In this document: piece after piece, positions 1-8,919 of the stretch
Layout: every line of letters begins with the position of its first letter
How positions within the stretch are numbered: position 1 is the stretch's first letter
Source of the DNA: an uncultured Ruminococcus sp.
GTDB lineage: Bacteria; Bacillota; Clostridia; Lachnospirales; Lachnospiraceae
Direction of reading: 5' to 3'
NCBI GenBank assembly: GCA_904377845.1
Contig: CAJFGR010000001.1
Coordinates: 1 to 64,000, forward strand
DNA: 64,000 nt
Program-made: the position numbers and the translations under genes
The notes under the pieces: generated by a model
What the model was told of the DNA's origin: nothing
Databases searched by the model: none
What the model saw: only the letters and a program-made list of their open reading frames with translations

Positions 1-108
1 GGTATTAATCTTTTTCTCTGTCTGTGGATACGTGAGTCAGACTGCAGTAGGTGACTGTGTCCAGACGTTGTGCGTAACATCAGCCGATACGAAAAATCGA
101 AATTTAAC
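1..108. other. Non-coding window edge
   Basis: This short stretch follows the stop codon of the first permease. No reading frame with a ribosome site and recognisable product is visible on either strand. The next gene of the importer operon, if any, would lie outside the window. Confidence 0.4.
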
Positions 109-1101
109 TTATCGTTCCTCGCGGAAGTAATTGAGTCCGCAGCTCTTAGGCTGAGCGTGCTCTTTGCTCTCTCTCATGCTTGTCACAACAAGCACTATAA
201 TTGTTGCCACATATGGCACCATATCATAGATCTGTGCCGGAAGCCCGGGGATGTTAATGTACATACGCATAATCGTCAGGCCACCGAAGATAAGTGCGAC
301 AAGCATACCGCGGACCGGGCTCCATGTGGCGAAGATAACGAGAGCCACTGCCAGCCAGCCATAACCGCTGACACAGTCATGAACCCACACGCCGGATGTA
401 GTTACCATACTCATGTACATACCGCCGATTCCGCATATTCCTCCACCGATTACAGTTGCAAGGTATTTATACATCGTAATGTTTATACCTGCCGCATCTG
501 CTGTTGCCGGATCTTCCCCCACTGCGCGCAGGTTGAGTCCCACACGGGATCTGCTGAAGAACCACGCCATAATAACTGCCACTACAATAGCAAAATATAC
601 AAGCCAGTTGTACTGGAAGAAAAGCGGGCCGAGAACCGGAATATCAGAGAGAACCGGAATATCAAGTCCTGAGAAGGCTCCTTTTGTCACGTCTGAAACT
701 GCCACGTAGCCGCCGGCCTGCTGTCCGATATACTCACCGAAAAAGTTACCGAACCCGGTGCCGAAGATTGTCAGCGTAAGTCCGGTTACATTCTGGTTTG
801 CCCGAAGTGTAATCGTAAGGAAACTGTATATCAACGCCCCGCCTGCACCTGCGAGGAAGGATGTTATAAGCGCGATTGCCGCGGAGAGGACTCCGTTCGG
901 GTTTCCTCCTCCCGCAGTCACTGCCTGCTCATAGTAATAAGATCCTGCAAGACCGGTGATCGCTCCCATGAACATCATACCTTCCACACCGAGATTTAAG
1001 TTTCCAGATTTTTCAGTCAGAATCTCTCCCAGAGCTCCGAGCAGAAGCGGCGTGCCCGCAAGAACTGCCGCAATAAACAAACCATTCAAAGTACTAAGCA
1101 T
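109..1101 (-). CDS. Nucleoside-type ABC transporter permease (NupQ-like)
   Basis: Predicted inner-membrane permease of a BMP-family importer, 330 residues, highly hydrophobic with about eight to ten membrane segments. It belongs to the branched-chain/ribose-type permease family (BPD_transp_2). A cytoplasmic loop near residues 190-210 carries the pattern GEDPATADAAGI, where such permeases contact the ATPase. Its start overlaps the end of the preceding permease by 8 nt, which suggests translational coupling. Together with the next two genes and the BMP lipoprotein it matches the order of the nucleoside importer NupNOPQ of Bacillus. The substrate is most likely a purine or pyrimidine nucleoside; this is inferred from family and gene order and not from a binding-site residue. 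Confidence 0.88.
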   Translation of the reverse strand: MLSTLNGLFIAAVLAGTPLLLGALGEILTEKSGNLNLGVEGMMFMGAITGLAGSYYYEQAVTAGGGNPNGVLSAAIALITSFLAGAGGALIYSFLTITLRANQNVTGLTLTIFGTGFGNFFGEYIGQQAGGYVAVSDVTKGAFSGLDIPVLSDIPVLGPLFFQYNWLVYFAIVVAVIMAWFFSRSRVGLNLRAVGEDPATADAAGINITMYKYLATVIGGGICGIGGMYMSMVTTSGVWVHDCVSGYGWLAVALVIFATWSPVRGMLVALIFGGLTIMRMYINIPGLPAQIYDMVPYVATIIVLVVTSMRESKEHAQPKSCGLNYFREER

Positions 1102-2191
1102 GATGTTCCTCCTTCCCTCTTCTGATCAGCTTATATGAGATAAAGAACTCACAGCCGAGCATGAAGAACAGTATAATACCGATCAGGAGATCGGACGCAG
1201 ACGCCGGAATTTTAAACTGGGTCTGAATCGCATTGGATCCGCGTTCCAGCATTGCGATAAACACAGACACGATCAGCATCCCGAAAGGATTCATCTTTGC
1301 AAGCCATGCTACCGTAATCGCAGTGAATCCCACTCCGCCTGCCGTACCCTCTGTGATCGTGTAATCAGCTCCCGCAAACTGAAGCATTCCCACAAGGCCG
1401 CAGAGTGCGCCCGAGAGGAACATGGTTCTTCTGAACACCCGTCCCACATTGATTCCGGCATATCTGGCCGTATTATTACTCTCACCAACGACTGCAATCT
1501 CATATCCCTGCTTTGTCTTATTAAAATAAATATAAGCCACCACAACAAGAATCAGAGCGAGAATCCAGCCCCAGTGCACACCCAGCACTTTTGTCAGACG
1601 CGCTCCCGGAACGAGCATATCGATCTTCGGGAAGCTGCTTCCTTTCGCCTTCCACGGGCCGTTCATCAGATATTTAATAAACGCCAGTGCTATATAATTG
1701 AGCATCAGTGTAAACAATGTCTCGTTTGTTCCCCATTTTGCTTTACAGACAGCCGGAAGGAGTCCGTAGATACCGCCGGCCACAATCGACGCCAGCATCA
1801 TGAGCAGCACCAGCGGAAGTTTCGGAAATATGTGCGCCGTAAAAAGTCCGAACGCTCCGGCTGCTACCGCCCCCACAAGGATCTGTCCCTCTCCGCCGAT
1901 ATTCCAGAATTTCATCTTAAAGGCAAAGGAAATACCGATCGCCGTAATCAGCAGCGGAACTGCGATCTTGACAGTCTCATGGATGACCGTGCTTGATCCC
2001 CACGCCCCCTTTACCATGGATATATATACAGAAACCGGATTGTGTCCGAGACAGAGAATCACAATTCCTCCTGTTACAAGCGAAAGGATAAATGCAGCCG
2101 CACGAATGCCCCACGCTTTTTTCCGGGACAGAGTATCCCGTTTTACCATTCTTAAAAGAGGCTCTTTTGCCTGTGTGCCGTGTGAACTCAT
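1094..2191 (-). CDS. Nucleoside-type ABC transporter permease (NupP-like)
   Basis: Second permease of the importer, 365 residues. A basic N-terminus of about 25 residues precedes a series of membrane helices, and a coupling-loop pattern GESNNTARYAGINVG lies around residue 235. It is paralogous to the next permease, as in other BMP-linked transporters where the two form a heterodimer. It overlaps the ATPase gene by 4 nt (ATGA) upstream and the second permease by 8 nt downstream, so all three are probably translated as a unit. Assignment to nucleoside transport rests on the BMP-type binding protein in the same operon. Confidence 0.88.
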   Translation of the reverse strand: MSSHGTQAKEPLLRMVKRDTLSRKKAWGIRAAAFILSLVTGGIVILCLGHNPVSVYISMVKGAWGSSTVIHETVKIAVPLLITAIGISFAFKMKFWNIGGEGQILVGAVAAGAFGLFTAHIFPKLPLVLLMMLASIVAGGIYGLLPAVCKAKWGTNETLFTLMLNYIALAFIKYLMNGPWKAKGSSFPKIDMLVPGARLTKVLGVHWGWILALILVVVAYIYFNKTKQGYEIAVVGESNNTARYAGINVGRVFRRTMFLSGALCGLVGMLQFAGADYTITEGTAGGVGFTAITVAWLAKMNPFGMLIVSVFIAMLERGSNAIQTQFKIPASASDLLIGIILFFMLGCEFFISYKLIRRGKEEHHA

Positions 2192-3759
2192 GCCGTCACC
2201 TCCCCATCTTTATCTCCGGAGGCAGAATGCTCCGCGTGTATCATCATCAGTCCGATATCTTCTTTTGTCACCTCGCGGGGATCTACTATACCGCTCACCC
2301 TGCCGCCGCACATAACCATAATCCGGTCTGAGAGCTGCATCAGCACATCCAGATCCTCACCGATAAAGATAACTGCAACGCCTTTCTTCTTCTGTTCATT
2401 GAGAAGGTCATAAATGCGGTAGGACGAGTTGATATCCAGCCCGCGGACAGGATACGCCACGATCAGCACGGACGGCTGACAGGCGATCTCACGGCCGAGA
2501 AGTACTTTCTGCACATTTCCGCCGGAAAGTCTTCCCACAGGCGTATCCACTCCCGGGGTAACAATCTCCAGCTCTTCGATCAGTTTCTCTGCCAGTTCCT
2601 TCGGTGACTTCCGGTCTACAAAGATACCTTTATTAGACTTATAGCTTCTGAGCATTACATTGTCCGTCATATCCATACCGGCAACAAGCCCCATGCCCAG
2701 TCTGTCCTCCGGGACAAATGCCATAGAGATTCCCTTTTTCACAATCTCATCCGGCTTCAGTCCGAGGATACGCTCCTGTACCGGGATTCCGTTATGTTCA
2801 CCCAGATACAGAACTGATCCTCCGATGGATGGATATAAACCTGCGATAATTTCACACAATTCTTTCTGACCGCTTCCCGCAATTCCGGCAACTCCGAGAA
2901 TCTCTCCGCCGTATGCGTCAAAGGACACATTATCCAGGGCTTTCACGCCGTCTCCGTTCAGGCAGGTCAGATCAATTACCTGAAGTCTCTTCTCCCCTCG
3001 CTTCACTTCGGGTCTTTCGATCTCAAGGCTGATCGGACGCCCTACCATCATCTCAGTAAGCTGAGCCTGATTAGTCTCACTTGTATTAACGACACCGATA
3101 TATTCCCCTTTTCGGAGAATGGCCACCCTGTCCGAAATAGCAAGTACCTCATTTAGTTTATGGGTAATAATAATAATCGATTTGCCATCCTTTTTCATAT
3201 TCCGGAGCACGGCAAAGAGACGGTCTGTCTCCTGCGGTGTCAGCACCGCCGTCGGCTCATCCAGGATCAGGATGTCAGCGCCTTTGTACAGGACTTTCAG
3301 GATCTCTACTGTCTGTTTCTCGGAGACAGACATATTATATACTTTCTTCGTCGGATCCAGCTCAAAGCCGTAACGTTGTGCAAGTTCCGATACTTTCCGG
3401 TTAATCTCCTTCCTGTTTACCGTAACCGGCCCTTTCAGCCCGAGTACAATGTTTTCCGCCGCAGTCAGTACATCCACCAGTTTAAAATGCTGATGAATCA
3501 TACCGATACCGAGAGCGAACGAATCTTTTGGGGAACGGATCATAACCTCCTGCCCTTTGACATAGATTTCACCATGGTCTGGAAAATAGATACCGGACAG
3601 CATATTCATCAAAGTTGTCTTTCCACTTCCGTTTTCCCCGAGGAGCGCAAGGATCTCGCCTGTTTTCAGCTCAAGATTAACATCTTTATTGGCAACGACT
3701 TTCCCGAATGTCTTTGTCACATGATGCATCTTCACTGCATACTCTGCTGTTCCTCCCAA
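2188..3759 (-). CDS. ABC transporter ATPase with two nucleotide-binding domains (NupO-like)
   Basis: A 523-residue tandem ATPase energising the importer. The first domain has a canonical Walker A (GENGSGKTT, about residue 40) and Walker B (ILILDEPTAVL), while its signature motif is altered to VSEKQ. The second domain shows the usual asymmetry of sugar/nucleoside importers: a relaxed Walker A (GIAGSGQKE), a good signature LSGGN and a modified Walker B ending in RGLD. It is preceded by a 190-bp gap with a hairpin separating it from the BMP gene, so its level may be lower than that of the binding protein. It overlaps the next gene by 4 nt. Confidence 0.9.
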   Translation of the reverse strand: MGGTAEYAVKMHHVTKTFGKVVANKDVNLELKTGEILALLGENGSGKTTLMNMLSGIYFPDHGEIYVKGQEVMIRSPKDSFALGIGMIHQHFKLVDVLTAAENIVLGLKGPVTVNRKEINRKVSELAQRYGFELDPTKKVYNMSVSEKQTVEILKVLYKGADILILDEPTAVLTPQETDRLFAVLRNMKKDGKSIIIITHKLNEVLAISDRVAILRKGEYIGVVNTSETNQAQLTEMMVGRPISLEIERPEVKRGEKRLQVIDLTCLNGDGVKALDNVSFDAYGGEILGVAGIAGSGQKELCEIIAGLYPSIGGSVLYLGEHNGIPVQERILGLKPDEIVKKGISMAFVPEDRLGMGLVAGMDMTDNVMLRSYKSNKGIFVDRKSPKELAEKLIEELEIVTPGVDTPVGRLSGGNVQKVLLGREIACQPSVLIVAYPVRGLDINSSYRIYDLLNEQKKKGVAVIFIGEDLDVLMQLSDRIMVMCGGRVSGIVDPREVTKEDIGLMMIHAEHSASGDKDGEVTA

Positions 3760-3868
3760 AACCTCACCTTCCTTCTTTTGTTATCTTTTTGTATAGCATA
3801 TCCGCGTTTCTCCCCGTTCACACGCATACCTGCACCGGTATTTGCCGCAGAAGAGAACCGCGATACAA

Positions 3869-3894
3869 ACAAAGCCGTCCGAAGACGGCTTTGT
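3869..3894 (-). terminator. Hairpin between binding-protein gene and transporter genes
   Basis: Eleven-base-pair stem (arms around 3869-3879 and 3884-3894) with a tetraloop, which reads TTCG on the minus strand. It is followed on that strand by a weak T-rich tail (TTGT). It lies between the BMP gene and the ATPase gene. It fits an intercistronic attenuator or RNA-stabilising hairpin that lets the binding protein be made in excess. Confidence 0.6.
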
Positions 3895-3952
3895 ATTTGT
3901 ATCTTATCTCTGACCCGACATACTGTACAACATTCAGGTCCGTTTGCATATA

Positions 3953-5125
3953 TTATTCGACAACGTTACATCCGTCGATAATATACAGCCATGATGGTGC
4001 GGATGCTTCTTCCTGCTCATGGTAGTACTCGCCTTCCGGAACTTCATACTCTTCTCCCTCCGGGCTTACTCCCTTAAGCGGTCCGTCAAATACATGAATC
4101 TCACCGGAAATCAGTTTCTCCTCTGCCGCATCGATTGCTTCCTGAGTTCCCTCAGCCGCAATATCTGTATTCAGAGGTGACAGATAAACAGCTCCGTCCT
4201 CAAGGCCTTTACACCAGTCAACCGGGATCTCGTCTCCATTGATTACAGCCTGAACAGCTTCTGTCACATAGATGCCCCAGTCAATACGCGGAGAAATCAG
4301 GGATGCATCCGGAGCGGCCTCGATCATATCATTGTTGTATCCCACCTGCCATACGCCGTTCTCCTCAGCAGTTGTTGCGGGCGCTGTGGAATCGGAGTGC
4401 TGTGAAATCACGTCACATCCGCGGTCGATCAGAGCTTTTGCAACCTGTGATTCAACTGTCGGATCATTCCATGAGTTTGTATACATAATATCCATTGTCA
4501 CATCCGGATTCACACTCTTTGCGCCCAGATAGAATGCAGTATACCCGCTGATAACCTCTGCAAACGGAAATGCGGCTACATAACCGAGCTTATTTGTCTC
4601 TGTTTTCATTCCTGCTGCGATACCTGCCAGATAACGCCCCTCGTAGATCGATGCAAAATAGTTGTGGAAGTTGTCAAGACCGGAGTCTGCCGCCTGATAT
4701 CCCGTTGCATGGCAGAACTGAATATCAGGATACTCGGATGCCACTTCTTTTACATAATCCTCAAATCCGAAACTTGTGGCGAAGATAATGTTACATCCGG
4801 CATCTACAAGCTCTCTCAGAGCAGTATCACACTCTGCTCCTTCAGGCACGTTGTATTTATTTACAATCTGATCGTCACTTAAACCGAGTGCTTCCTGCAT
4901 CTCCTGTGTGCCCAGATCCTGATTGTATGTGTAACCCATATCACTCGGGTCTGATACGTGTACAAACCCTACTTTAATCTCATCTTTTGGAATTCCTTCT
5001 GATGCTTCTGATGAAGCCTCTCCTCCTTCATTACCGCCGGTTTCTGCTGCCGGAGCTCCGCACCCTGCGATCAGAGTGACTGCCATAGCCGCACACAATA
5101 ATACGCTGATGATCTTCTTTTTCAT
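3953..5125 (-). CDS. BMP-family substrate-binding lipoprotein
   Basis: Extracellular binding lipoprotein of the nucleoside importer, 390 residues. The N-terminus is a lipoprotein signal peptide with lipobox LIAGC and acylated Cys22. An acidic, Ser/Glu-rich linker to about residue 48 is followed by the BMP/PnrA fold (IKVGFVHVSDPSDMGYTYNQ). BMP proteins of this type bind purine or pyrimidine nucleosides, in contrast to the borrelial antigens that name the family. It is first in the operon and has a strong sigma-A-like promoter just upstream. The ribosome site is AGGAGG-like and the start ATG gives a perfect signal peptide. Confidence 0.9.
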   Translation of the reverse strand: MKKKIISVLLCAAMAVTLIAGCGAPAAETGGNEGGEASSEASEGIPKDEIKVGFVHVSDPSDMGYTYNQDLGTQEMQEALGLSDDQIVNKYNVPEGAECDTALRELVDAGCNIIFATSFGFEDYVKEVASEYPDIQFCHATGYQAADSGLDNFHNYFASIYEGRYLAGIAAGMKTETNKLGYVAAFPFAEVISGYTAFYLGAKSVNPDVTMDIMYTNSWNDPTVESQVAKALIDRGCDVISQHSDSTAPATTAEENGVWQVGYNNDMIEAAPDASLISPRIDWGIYVTEAVQAVINGDEIPVDWCKGLEDGAVYLSPLNTDIAAEGTQEAIDAAEEKLISGEIHVFDGPLKGVSPEGEEYEVPEGEYYHEQEEASAPSWLYIIDGCNVVE

Positions 5126-5245
5126 TTTTTTTCCTCCTTTTCTGCTGTTGTCCCGGTCGGCTTTCCCCGGAACCGCTCTTGTCTGTTAATAAAAACGCCA
5201 TCCTCACCTCAGAAAACTTCTTTGTATTCGGACAGCTACTATATT

Positions 5246-5274
5246 ATTTTACCCTCTGCACACCTGTGTGTCAA
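5246..5274 (-). promoter_or_regulatory. Promoter of the BMP/nucleoside importer operon
   Basis: On the minus strand a perfect -35 TTGACA (5269-5274) is followed after 17 bp by TAAAAT (5246-5251). It lies about 120 bp before the BMP start codon. Confidence 0.7.
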
Positions 5275-5312
5275 TAATTCATAAAAAAACTATAAAAAGA
5301 AGGCCGGGGAGC

Positions 5313-5522
5313 CTACTCGATCCCCAGCACTTTGTAATCCTGATCTTCAACAGCTTTTTTCAGCACATCATCGGACGTTTCCTTACTCAGCGTAACTACG
5401 GCCGTTCCCGCCTCATGGCTTACCTCGGCTGCAGCCACACAGTCAAGAGCCTCCAGCGCTTTCTTCACCCTTGCCTCGCAGTGTCCGCACATCATACCTT
5501 CGATTTTCATTGTTTTTGTCAT
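5313..5522 (-). CDS. Possible internally initiated CopZ-like copper chaperone
   Basis: In the same frame as copA, an ATG at 5520-5522 is preceded by GAGGAGG (5531-5537) with an ideal 8-nt spacer. Translation from here would give a free 69-residue HMA domain with the CxxC copper site, the normal size of CopZ. Some bacteria make a CopZ-like fragment from copA by frameshifting; internal initiation would give a similar result. It may instead only mark an ancient copA-copZ fusion. No experimental support is visible from sequence. Confidence 0.4.
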   Translation of the reverse strand: MTKTMKIEGMMCGHCEARVKKALEALDCVAAAEVSHEAGTAVVTLSKETSDDVLKKAVEDQDYKVLGIE

Positions 5523-7850
5523 TGTTGTTTCCTCCTCTTTTTTCTTGACTTTTATTTTCTTATCTCTGCTGGCATCATACATTTTGAACCAGTTGAGCCT
5601 AAGTGCATTACTTACCACGCAGAAACTTGACAGACTCATCGCCGCCGCTCCGAACATCGGATTTAGCTGCCATCCGAAAATCGGGATCCATACTCCTGCC
5701 GCCAGTGGAATGCCGATTACGTTATAGAAAAATGCCCAGAACAGATTCTCATGAATATTGCGGAGCGTAGCCCTGCTCATTCGGATCGCCGCAGGTACAT
5801 CCGTCAGTCTGCTCTTCATAAGCACTACATCTGCGGCATCGATGGCAATATCCGTCCCTGCGCCAATGGCAATTCCCATATCCGCTCTTGTAAGAGCCGG
5901 AGCATCATTGATTCCGTCACCCACCATGGCAACTTTTCCCTGCCGTTTCAGAGAACGGATAACACTCTCTTTTCCTTCCGGCAGTACACCTGCAATTACT
6001 TCATCCACACCGGCCTGGGCTCCGATAGCCTTCGCCGTGCGCTCATTATCTCCCGTGAGCATAACCACGCGGATCCCCATATTCTGCAGTTCTTTTACCG
6101 CCTGCGGGCTGTCCTCCTTGATTACGTCAGCCACGGCAATAATACCGATAAGCTTTCCGTTCCTGCTGAAGAACAGCGGTGTCTTTCCCTGTTCTGCGAG
6201 GATTTCCGCCTGATTTCTGATCTTGCCGGAGATTTCTGCATTCTGGCTGATGAACTTAAGATTCCCGCCGCAGACAGACTCACCGTGGATTTTTCCTGAC
6301 AGACCGTTTCCGGCTACCGCCCGGAAGTCATCTGCCTCCACTTGACTCTGCGCCCCCTGCTCCTCTGCTTTTACCAGGATGGCACGGGCCAGCGGATGCT
6401 CGCTTTTCTTTTCCAGTGTATAGGCAAGTGTTAAGAGCTCCTCTTCCGTGACTCCATCAGCGGGAATCATATCTGTCACCTTCGGCTCACCGCTTGTGAT
6501 CGTACCGGTCTTATCAAGGGCAACAATCTGGGTCTTTCCTGTCTCCTCCAGAGAAACGGCAGTCTTAAACATAATACCGTTCTTTGCTCCCATACCGTTT
6601 CCGACCATAATTGCCACGGGTGTTGCCAGTCCCAGTGCACACGGACAGCTTATCACGAGTACCGAAATTCCTCTTGCCAAAGCAAAACCTGCTGTCTGTC
6701 CTGCAATCAGCCATACAACGATCGTCACTACGGCAATGGCAATTACTGCGGGCACAAACACTCCCGACACACGGTCTGCGACTTTTGCGATCGGGGCTTT
6801 CGTCGCCGCAGCGTCGCTTACCATCTGAATAATCTGGGAAAGTGTAGTATCCTCACCCACCCGCGTCGCCTCACAGCGCAGATATCCGGACTGGTTCAGC
6901 GTTGCGGCCGACACAGAATCACCTGTATTTTTATCTACCGGAATACTCTCTCCTGTCAGGGCAGATTCATTTACAGCGCTTGAGCCATCGAGTACAATAC
7001 CATCCACAGGTATATTTTCTCCCGGTTTCACAACAAATACATCGCCCTTTCTGACCTGATCGACAGAAACCGTCTCCTCTTTCCCGTTTCTCACCACAGT
7101 CGCAGTCTTCGGCGCAAGTTTCATCAGGCTCTTCAGCGCATCCGTTGTTCTTCCTTTTGATCTTGCCTCCAGCATTTTTCCGACCGTGATCAGTGTCAGT
7201 ATCATAGCCGCAGACTCAAAATAAAATTCATGCATATAAGACATTACTCCGGCCATATCGCCCTGCATCTGGGCATCCGTCATGGCGAACAGCGCGTACA
7301 GGCTGTACCCGTAGGAAGCGCCTGCTCCGAGGGCAACCAAAGTGTCCATATTTGGAGCACGGTGGAGCAGCCCTCGGAATCCGCTGATAAAAAACTTCTG
7401 ATTGATCACCATAACAGCGGTGGTCAGAAGAAGCTGAATCAGCCCCATAGCCACATGGTTGTTTTCAAGGGACGGCGGAACCGGCCAGTTCCACATCATA
7501 TGTCCCATAGAAAAGTACATCAGCGGGATCAGAAAGCACAGCGAGGCAATCAGTCTCTTCTTCATCTTCGGCGTCTCCCTGTCTTTCAGGGAATCTTCCG
7601 CCTCCGCAATGGATATCCCTCTGCTTCCCGATTTTTCCGCACCGTGTCCTGCGCCTTTTTCCGACGCTCCATACCCGGCCTCCTCGACAGCTGCAATAAT
7701 ATCATCCGGGGAGGCTGTTCCCTCGACTCCCATAGAATTTGTCAGCAGACTGACCGAGCAGGACGTAACTCCCGGGACTTTGGAGACAGCCTTCTCCACA
7801 CGCGCACTGCAGGCGGCACAGCTCATGCCTGTCACATTATATTGTTCCAT
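5313..7850 (-). CDS. copA: Copper-exporting P1B-type ATPase with N- and C-terminal metal-binding domains
   Basis: Exports Cu(I) across the membrane at the cost of ATP; 845 residues. Domains in order: a heavy-metal-associated domain with GMSCAAC (Cys11, Cys14); a linker; the membrane core with the copper-specific CPC motif near residue 400; the phosphorylation motif DKTGT near 447; SEHP; the TGDN and GDGINDAP hinge motifs; and, unusually, a second complete HMA domain at the C-terminus (GMMCGHC, about residues 786-791) after a lysine/glutamate-rich linker. The tail looks like a CopZ chaperone fused in frame. CsoR lies just upstream and the two probably form one copper-inducible operon. A good internal ribosome site precedes the C-terminal HMA segment. 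Confidence 0.95.
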   Translation of the reverse strand: MEQYNVTGMSCAACSARVEKAVSKVPGVTSCSVSLLTNSMGVEGTASPDDIIAAVEEAGYGASEKGAGHGAEKSGSRGISIAEAEDSLKDRETPKMKKRLIASLCFLIPLMYFSMGHMMWNWPVPPSLENNHVAMGLIQLLLTTAVMVINQKFFISGFRGLLHRAPNMDTLVALGAGASYGYSLYALFAMTDAQMQGDMAGVMSYMHEFYFESAAMILTLITVGKMLEARSKGRTTDALKSLMKLAPKTATVVRNGKEETVSVDQVRKGDVFVVKPGENIPVDGIVLDGSSAVNESALTGESIPVDKNTGDSVSAATLNQSGYLRCEATRVGEDTTLSQIIQMVSDAAATKAPIAKVADRVSGVFVPAVIAIAVVTIVVWLIAGQTAGFALARGISVLVISCPCALGLATPVAIMVGNGMGAKNGIMFKTAVSLEETGKTQIVALDKTGTITSGEPKVTDMIPADGVTEEELLTLAYTLEKKSEHPLARAILVKAEEQGAQSQVEADDFRAVAGNGLSGKIHGESVCGGNLKFISQNAEISGKIRNQAEILAEQGKTPLFFSRNGKLIGIIAVADVIKEDSPQAVKELQNMGIRVVMLTGDNERTAKAIGAQAGVDEVIAGVLPEGKESVIRSLKRQGKVAMVGDGINDAPALTRADMGIAIGAGTDIAIDAADVVLMKSRLTDVPAAIRMSRATLRNIHENLFWAFFYNVIGIPLAAGVWIPIFGWQLNPMFGAAAMSLSSFCVVSNALRLNWFKMYDASRDKKIKVKKKEEETTMTKTMKIEGMMCGHCEARVKKALEALDCVAAAEVSHEAGTAVVTLSKETSDDVLKKAVEDQDYKVLGIE

Positions 7851-7894
7851 ATCAATTCCTCCCGTCCAAGGGCTGCCGTATCAGCGGCAGTCAC

Positions 7895-8230
7895 CTATTT
7901 CATAAGTTTCTGAAGGACCAAAACGAGCTCATCAATCGTTTCTTCTTTTCCCTCCCGTATGTCCTCGGCCACGCAGGAACGAATATGCTCCGCAAGAAGC
8001 ACTTTATTAAAGCTGTTGAGCGCTGCATTAACCGCAGAAACCTGAATCAGAATTTCCGGGCAGTATACATCGCTTTCCACCATTTTTTTAATTCCTCTGA
8101 CCTGGCCTTCAATACGGCTCAGCCTGTTGAGCATATCACGCTTCTCTTTACCGGACCTTTCTTTCGTTCTGTGTTTGCACGCGGGACAGACTTTATCATC
8201 CGTCGTTTCTTTCACAGCTCTTTCTTCCAT
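7895..8230 (-). CDS. csoR: CsoR-family copper-sensing repressor
   Basis: Copper-responsive repressor of the copA operon, about 111 residues from the preferred ATG. That start has GAGAGGTGAT as ribosome site; an ATG six codons earlier lies within this site. The protein is the all-helical DUF156 fold with the Cu(I) ligand set Cys57, His82 and Cys86 (VYCPEI and AEHIRSC). An additional N-terminal CPAC pair at residues 15-18 is less usual and could bind metal too. It lies 44 bp upstream of copA. Its promoter spacer contains a palindromic CsoR-like operator, so the gene is probably autoregulated. Confidence 0.9.
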   Translation of the reverse strand: MEERAVKETTDDKVCPACKHRTKERSGKEKRDMLNRLSRIEGQVRGIKKMVESDVYCPEILIQVSAVNAALNSFNKVLLAEHIRSCVAEDIREGKEETIDELVLVLQKLMK

Positions 8231-8274
8231 ATAATTATCACCTCTCATTCAAAAAATTATAAAAGCATATATAA

Positions 8275-8295
8275 AAACCCCCGAAGGGTATATAT
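8275..8295 (-). promoter_or_regulatory. Second CsoR-like palindrome
   Basis: A second inverted repeat with a C-run and GGG-TATA half (ACCCCCGAAGGGTATA) lies just downstream of the predicted transcription start, 45 bp before the csoR start codon. It could be a second repressor site or a leader hairpin. Confidence 0.5.
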
Positions 8296-8306
8296 CTCAC
8301 AAAGAA

Positions 8307-8335
8307 AGTATATACCCTTTAGGGGTATTATGCAA
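8307..8335 (-). promoter_or_regulatory. csoR-copA promoter with CsoR-like operator in the spacer
   Basis: On the minus strand TTGCAT (8330-8335) and TATACT (8307-8312) are separated by 17 bp. The spacer is largely filled by the inverted repeat TACCC-TTTA-GGGTA type sequence (8311-8330), which resembles known CsoR operators. Bound repressor would block polymerase. Confidence 0.75.
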
Positions 8336-8344
8336 GTATAAATT

Positions 8345-8692
8345 TTAATTTTTTTCTTCCCATTCCTGCTGACGGAATCCAACGAGTACATTTTCACCAT
8401 CTACAAGAATCGGACGCTTCACCAGCATACCATCTGATGCCAGAAGATTAATCTGTTCTTCCTCGCTCATCTCCGGGAGTTTATCTTTTAACTTCATCTC
8501 TTTGTAGAGATTTCCGCTTGTATTGAAAAAGCGCTTAAGAGGAAGTCCGCTCTTTTTCCACCAGTCTCTCAGTTCATCTGCCGTCGGATTTTCTGTTTTA
8601 ATATCTCTGAGCTCATATTCAAATCCTTTTTCTTCAAGCCATTTTTTCGCCTTCATGCAAGTGCTGCATTTCGGATAACATACAAATAACAT
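8345..8692 (-). CDS. Spx/ArsC-family thioredoxin-fold protein
   Basis: A 115-residue member of the arsenate reductase/Spx family. The N-terminus has the beta strand MLFVCYPKCSTC with the CxxC pair Cys9/Cys12, and the C-terminal part has the family pattern KRPILVDG with the conserved arginine region. The CxxC resembles Spx (a redox-controlled RNA polymerase partner) and uncharacterised YffB/ArsC-like proteins; neighbours do not include ars genes, so arsenate reduction is not supported. The stop lies immediately before the csoR promoter. Ribosome site AGGAGG precedes the start. Confidence 0.8.
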   Translation of the reverse strand: MLFVCYPKCSTCMKAKKWLEEKGFEYELRDIKTENPTADELRDWWKKSGLPLKRFFNTSGNLYKEMKLKDKLPEMSEEEQINLLASDGMLVKRPILVDGENVLVGFRQQEWEEKN

Positions 8693-8834
8693 TCTTTCAC
8701 TCCTCCTGTAATTCTATTACCCGCTGTTTCCGGGAGGTCTGTCCGGTTTCAGCCAGTGACTCCGGAGCCGTCCCGCTTCGGTACGGGTTTCAGCATAATA
8801 ATAGCAGTTCTCGCTATTAAAATAAATATGCATA

Positions 8835-8862
8835 TTGCGAAATTTAACTTTTATGGTAGAAT
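8835..8862 (+). promoter_or_regulatory. Weak candidate promoter for the flavoprotein gene
   Basis: TTGCGA (8835-8840) and TAGAAT (8857-8862) with a 16-bp spacer lie about 60 bp upstream of the start codon at 8920. An AAGGAGG ribosome site follows. Confidence 0.4.
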
Positions 8863-8919
8863 ATAGTCGTTGATAATTGTTTATTCATTCACAATCTTTT
8901 TCTATAAGGAGGATTTTTC

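Noticed and set aside
7895-8692. Arsenic resistance operon based on the ArsC-like gene
   Set aside because: No ArsR, ArsB or ArsA nearby; neighbours are copper genes and the CxxC pattern fits Spx/YffB-like proteins as well.
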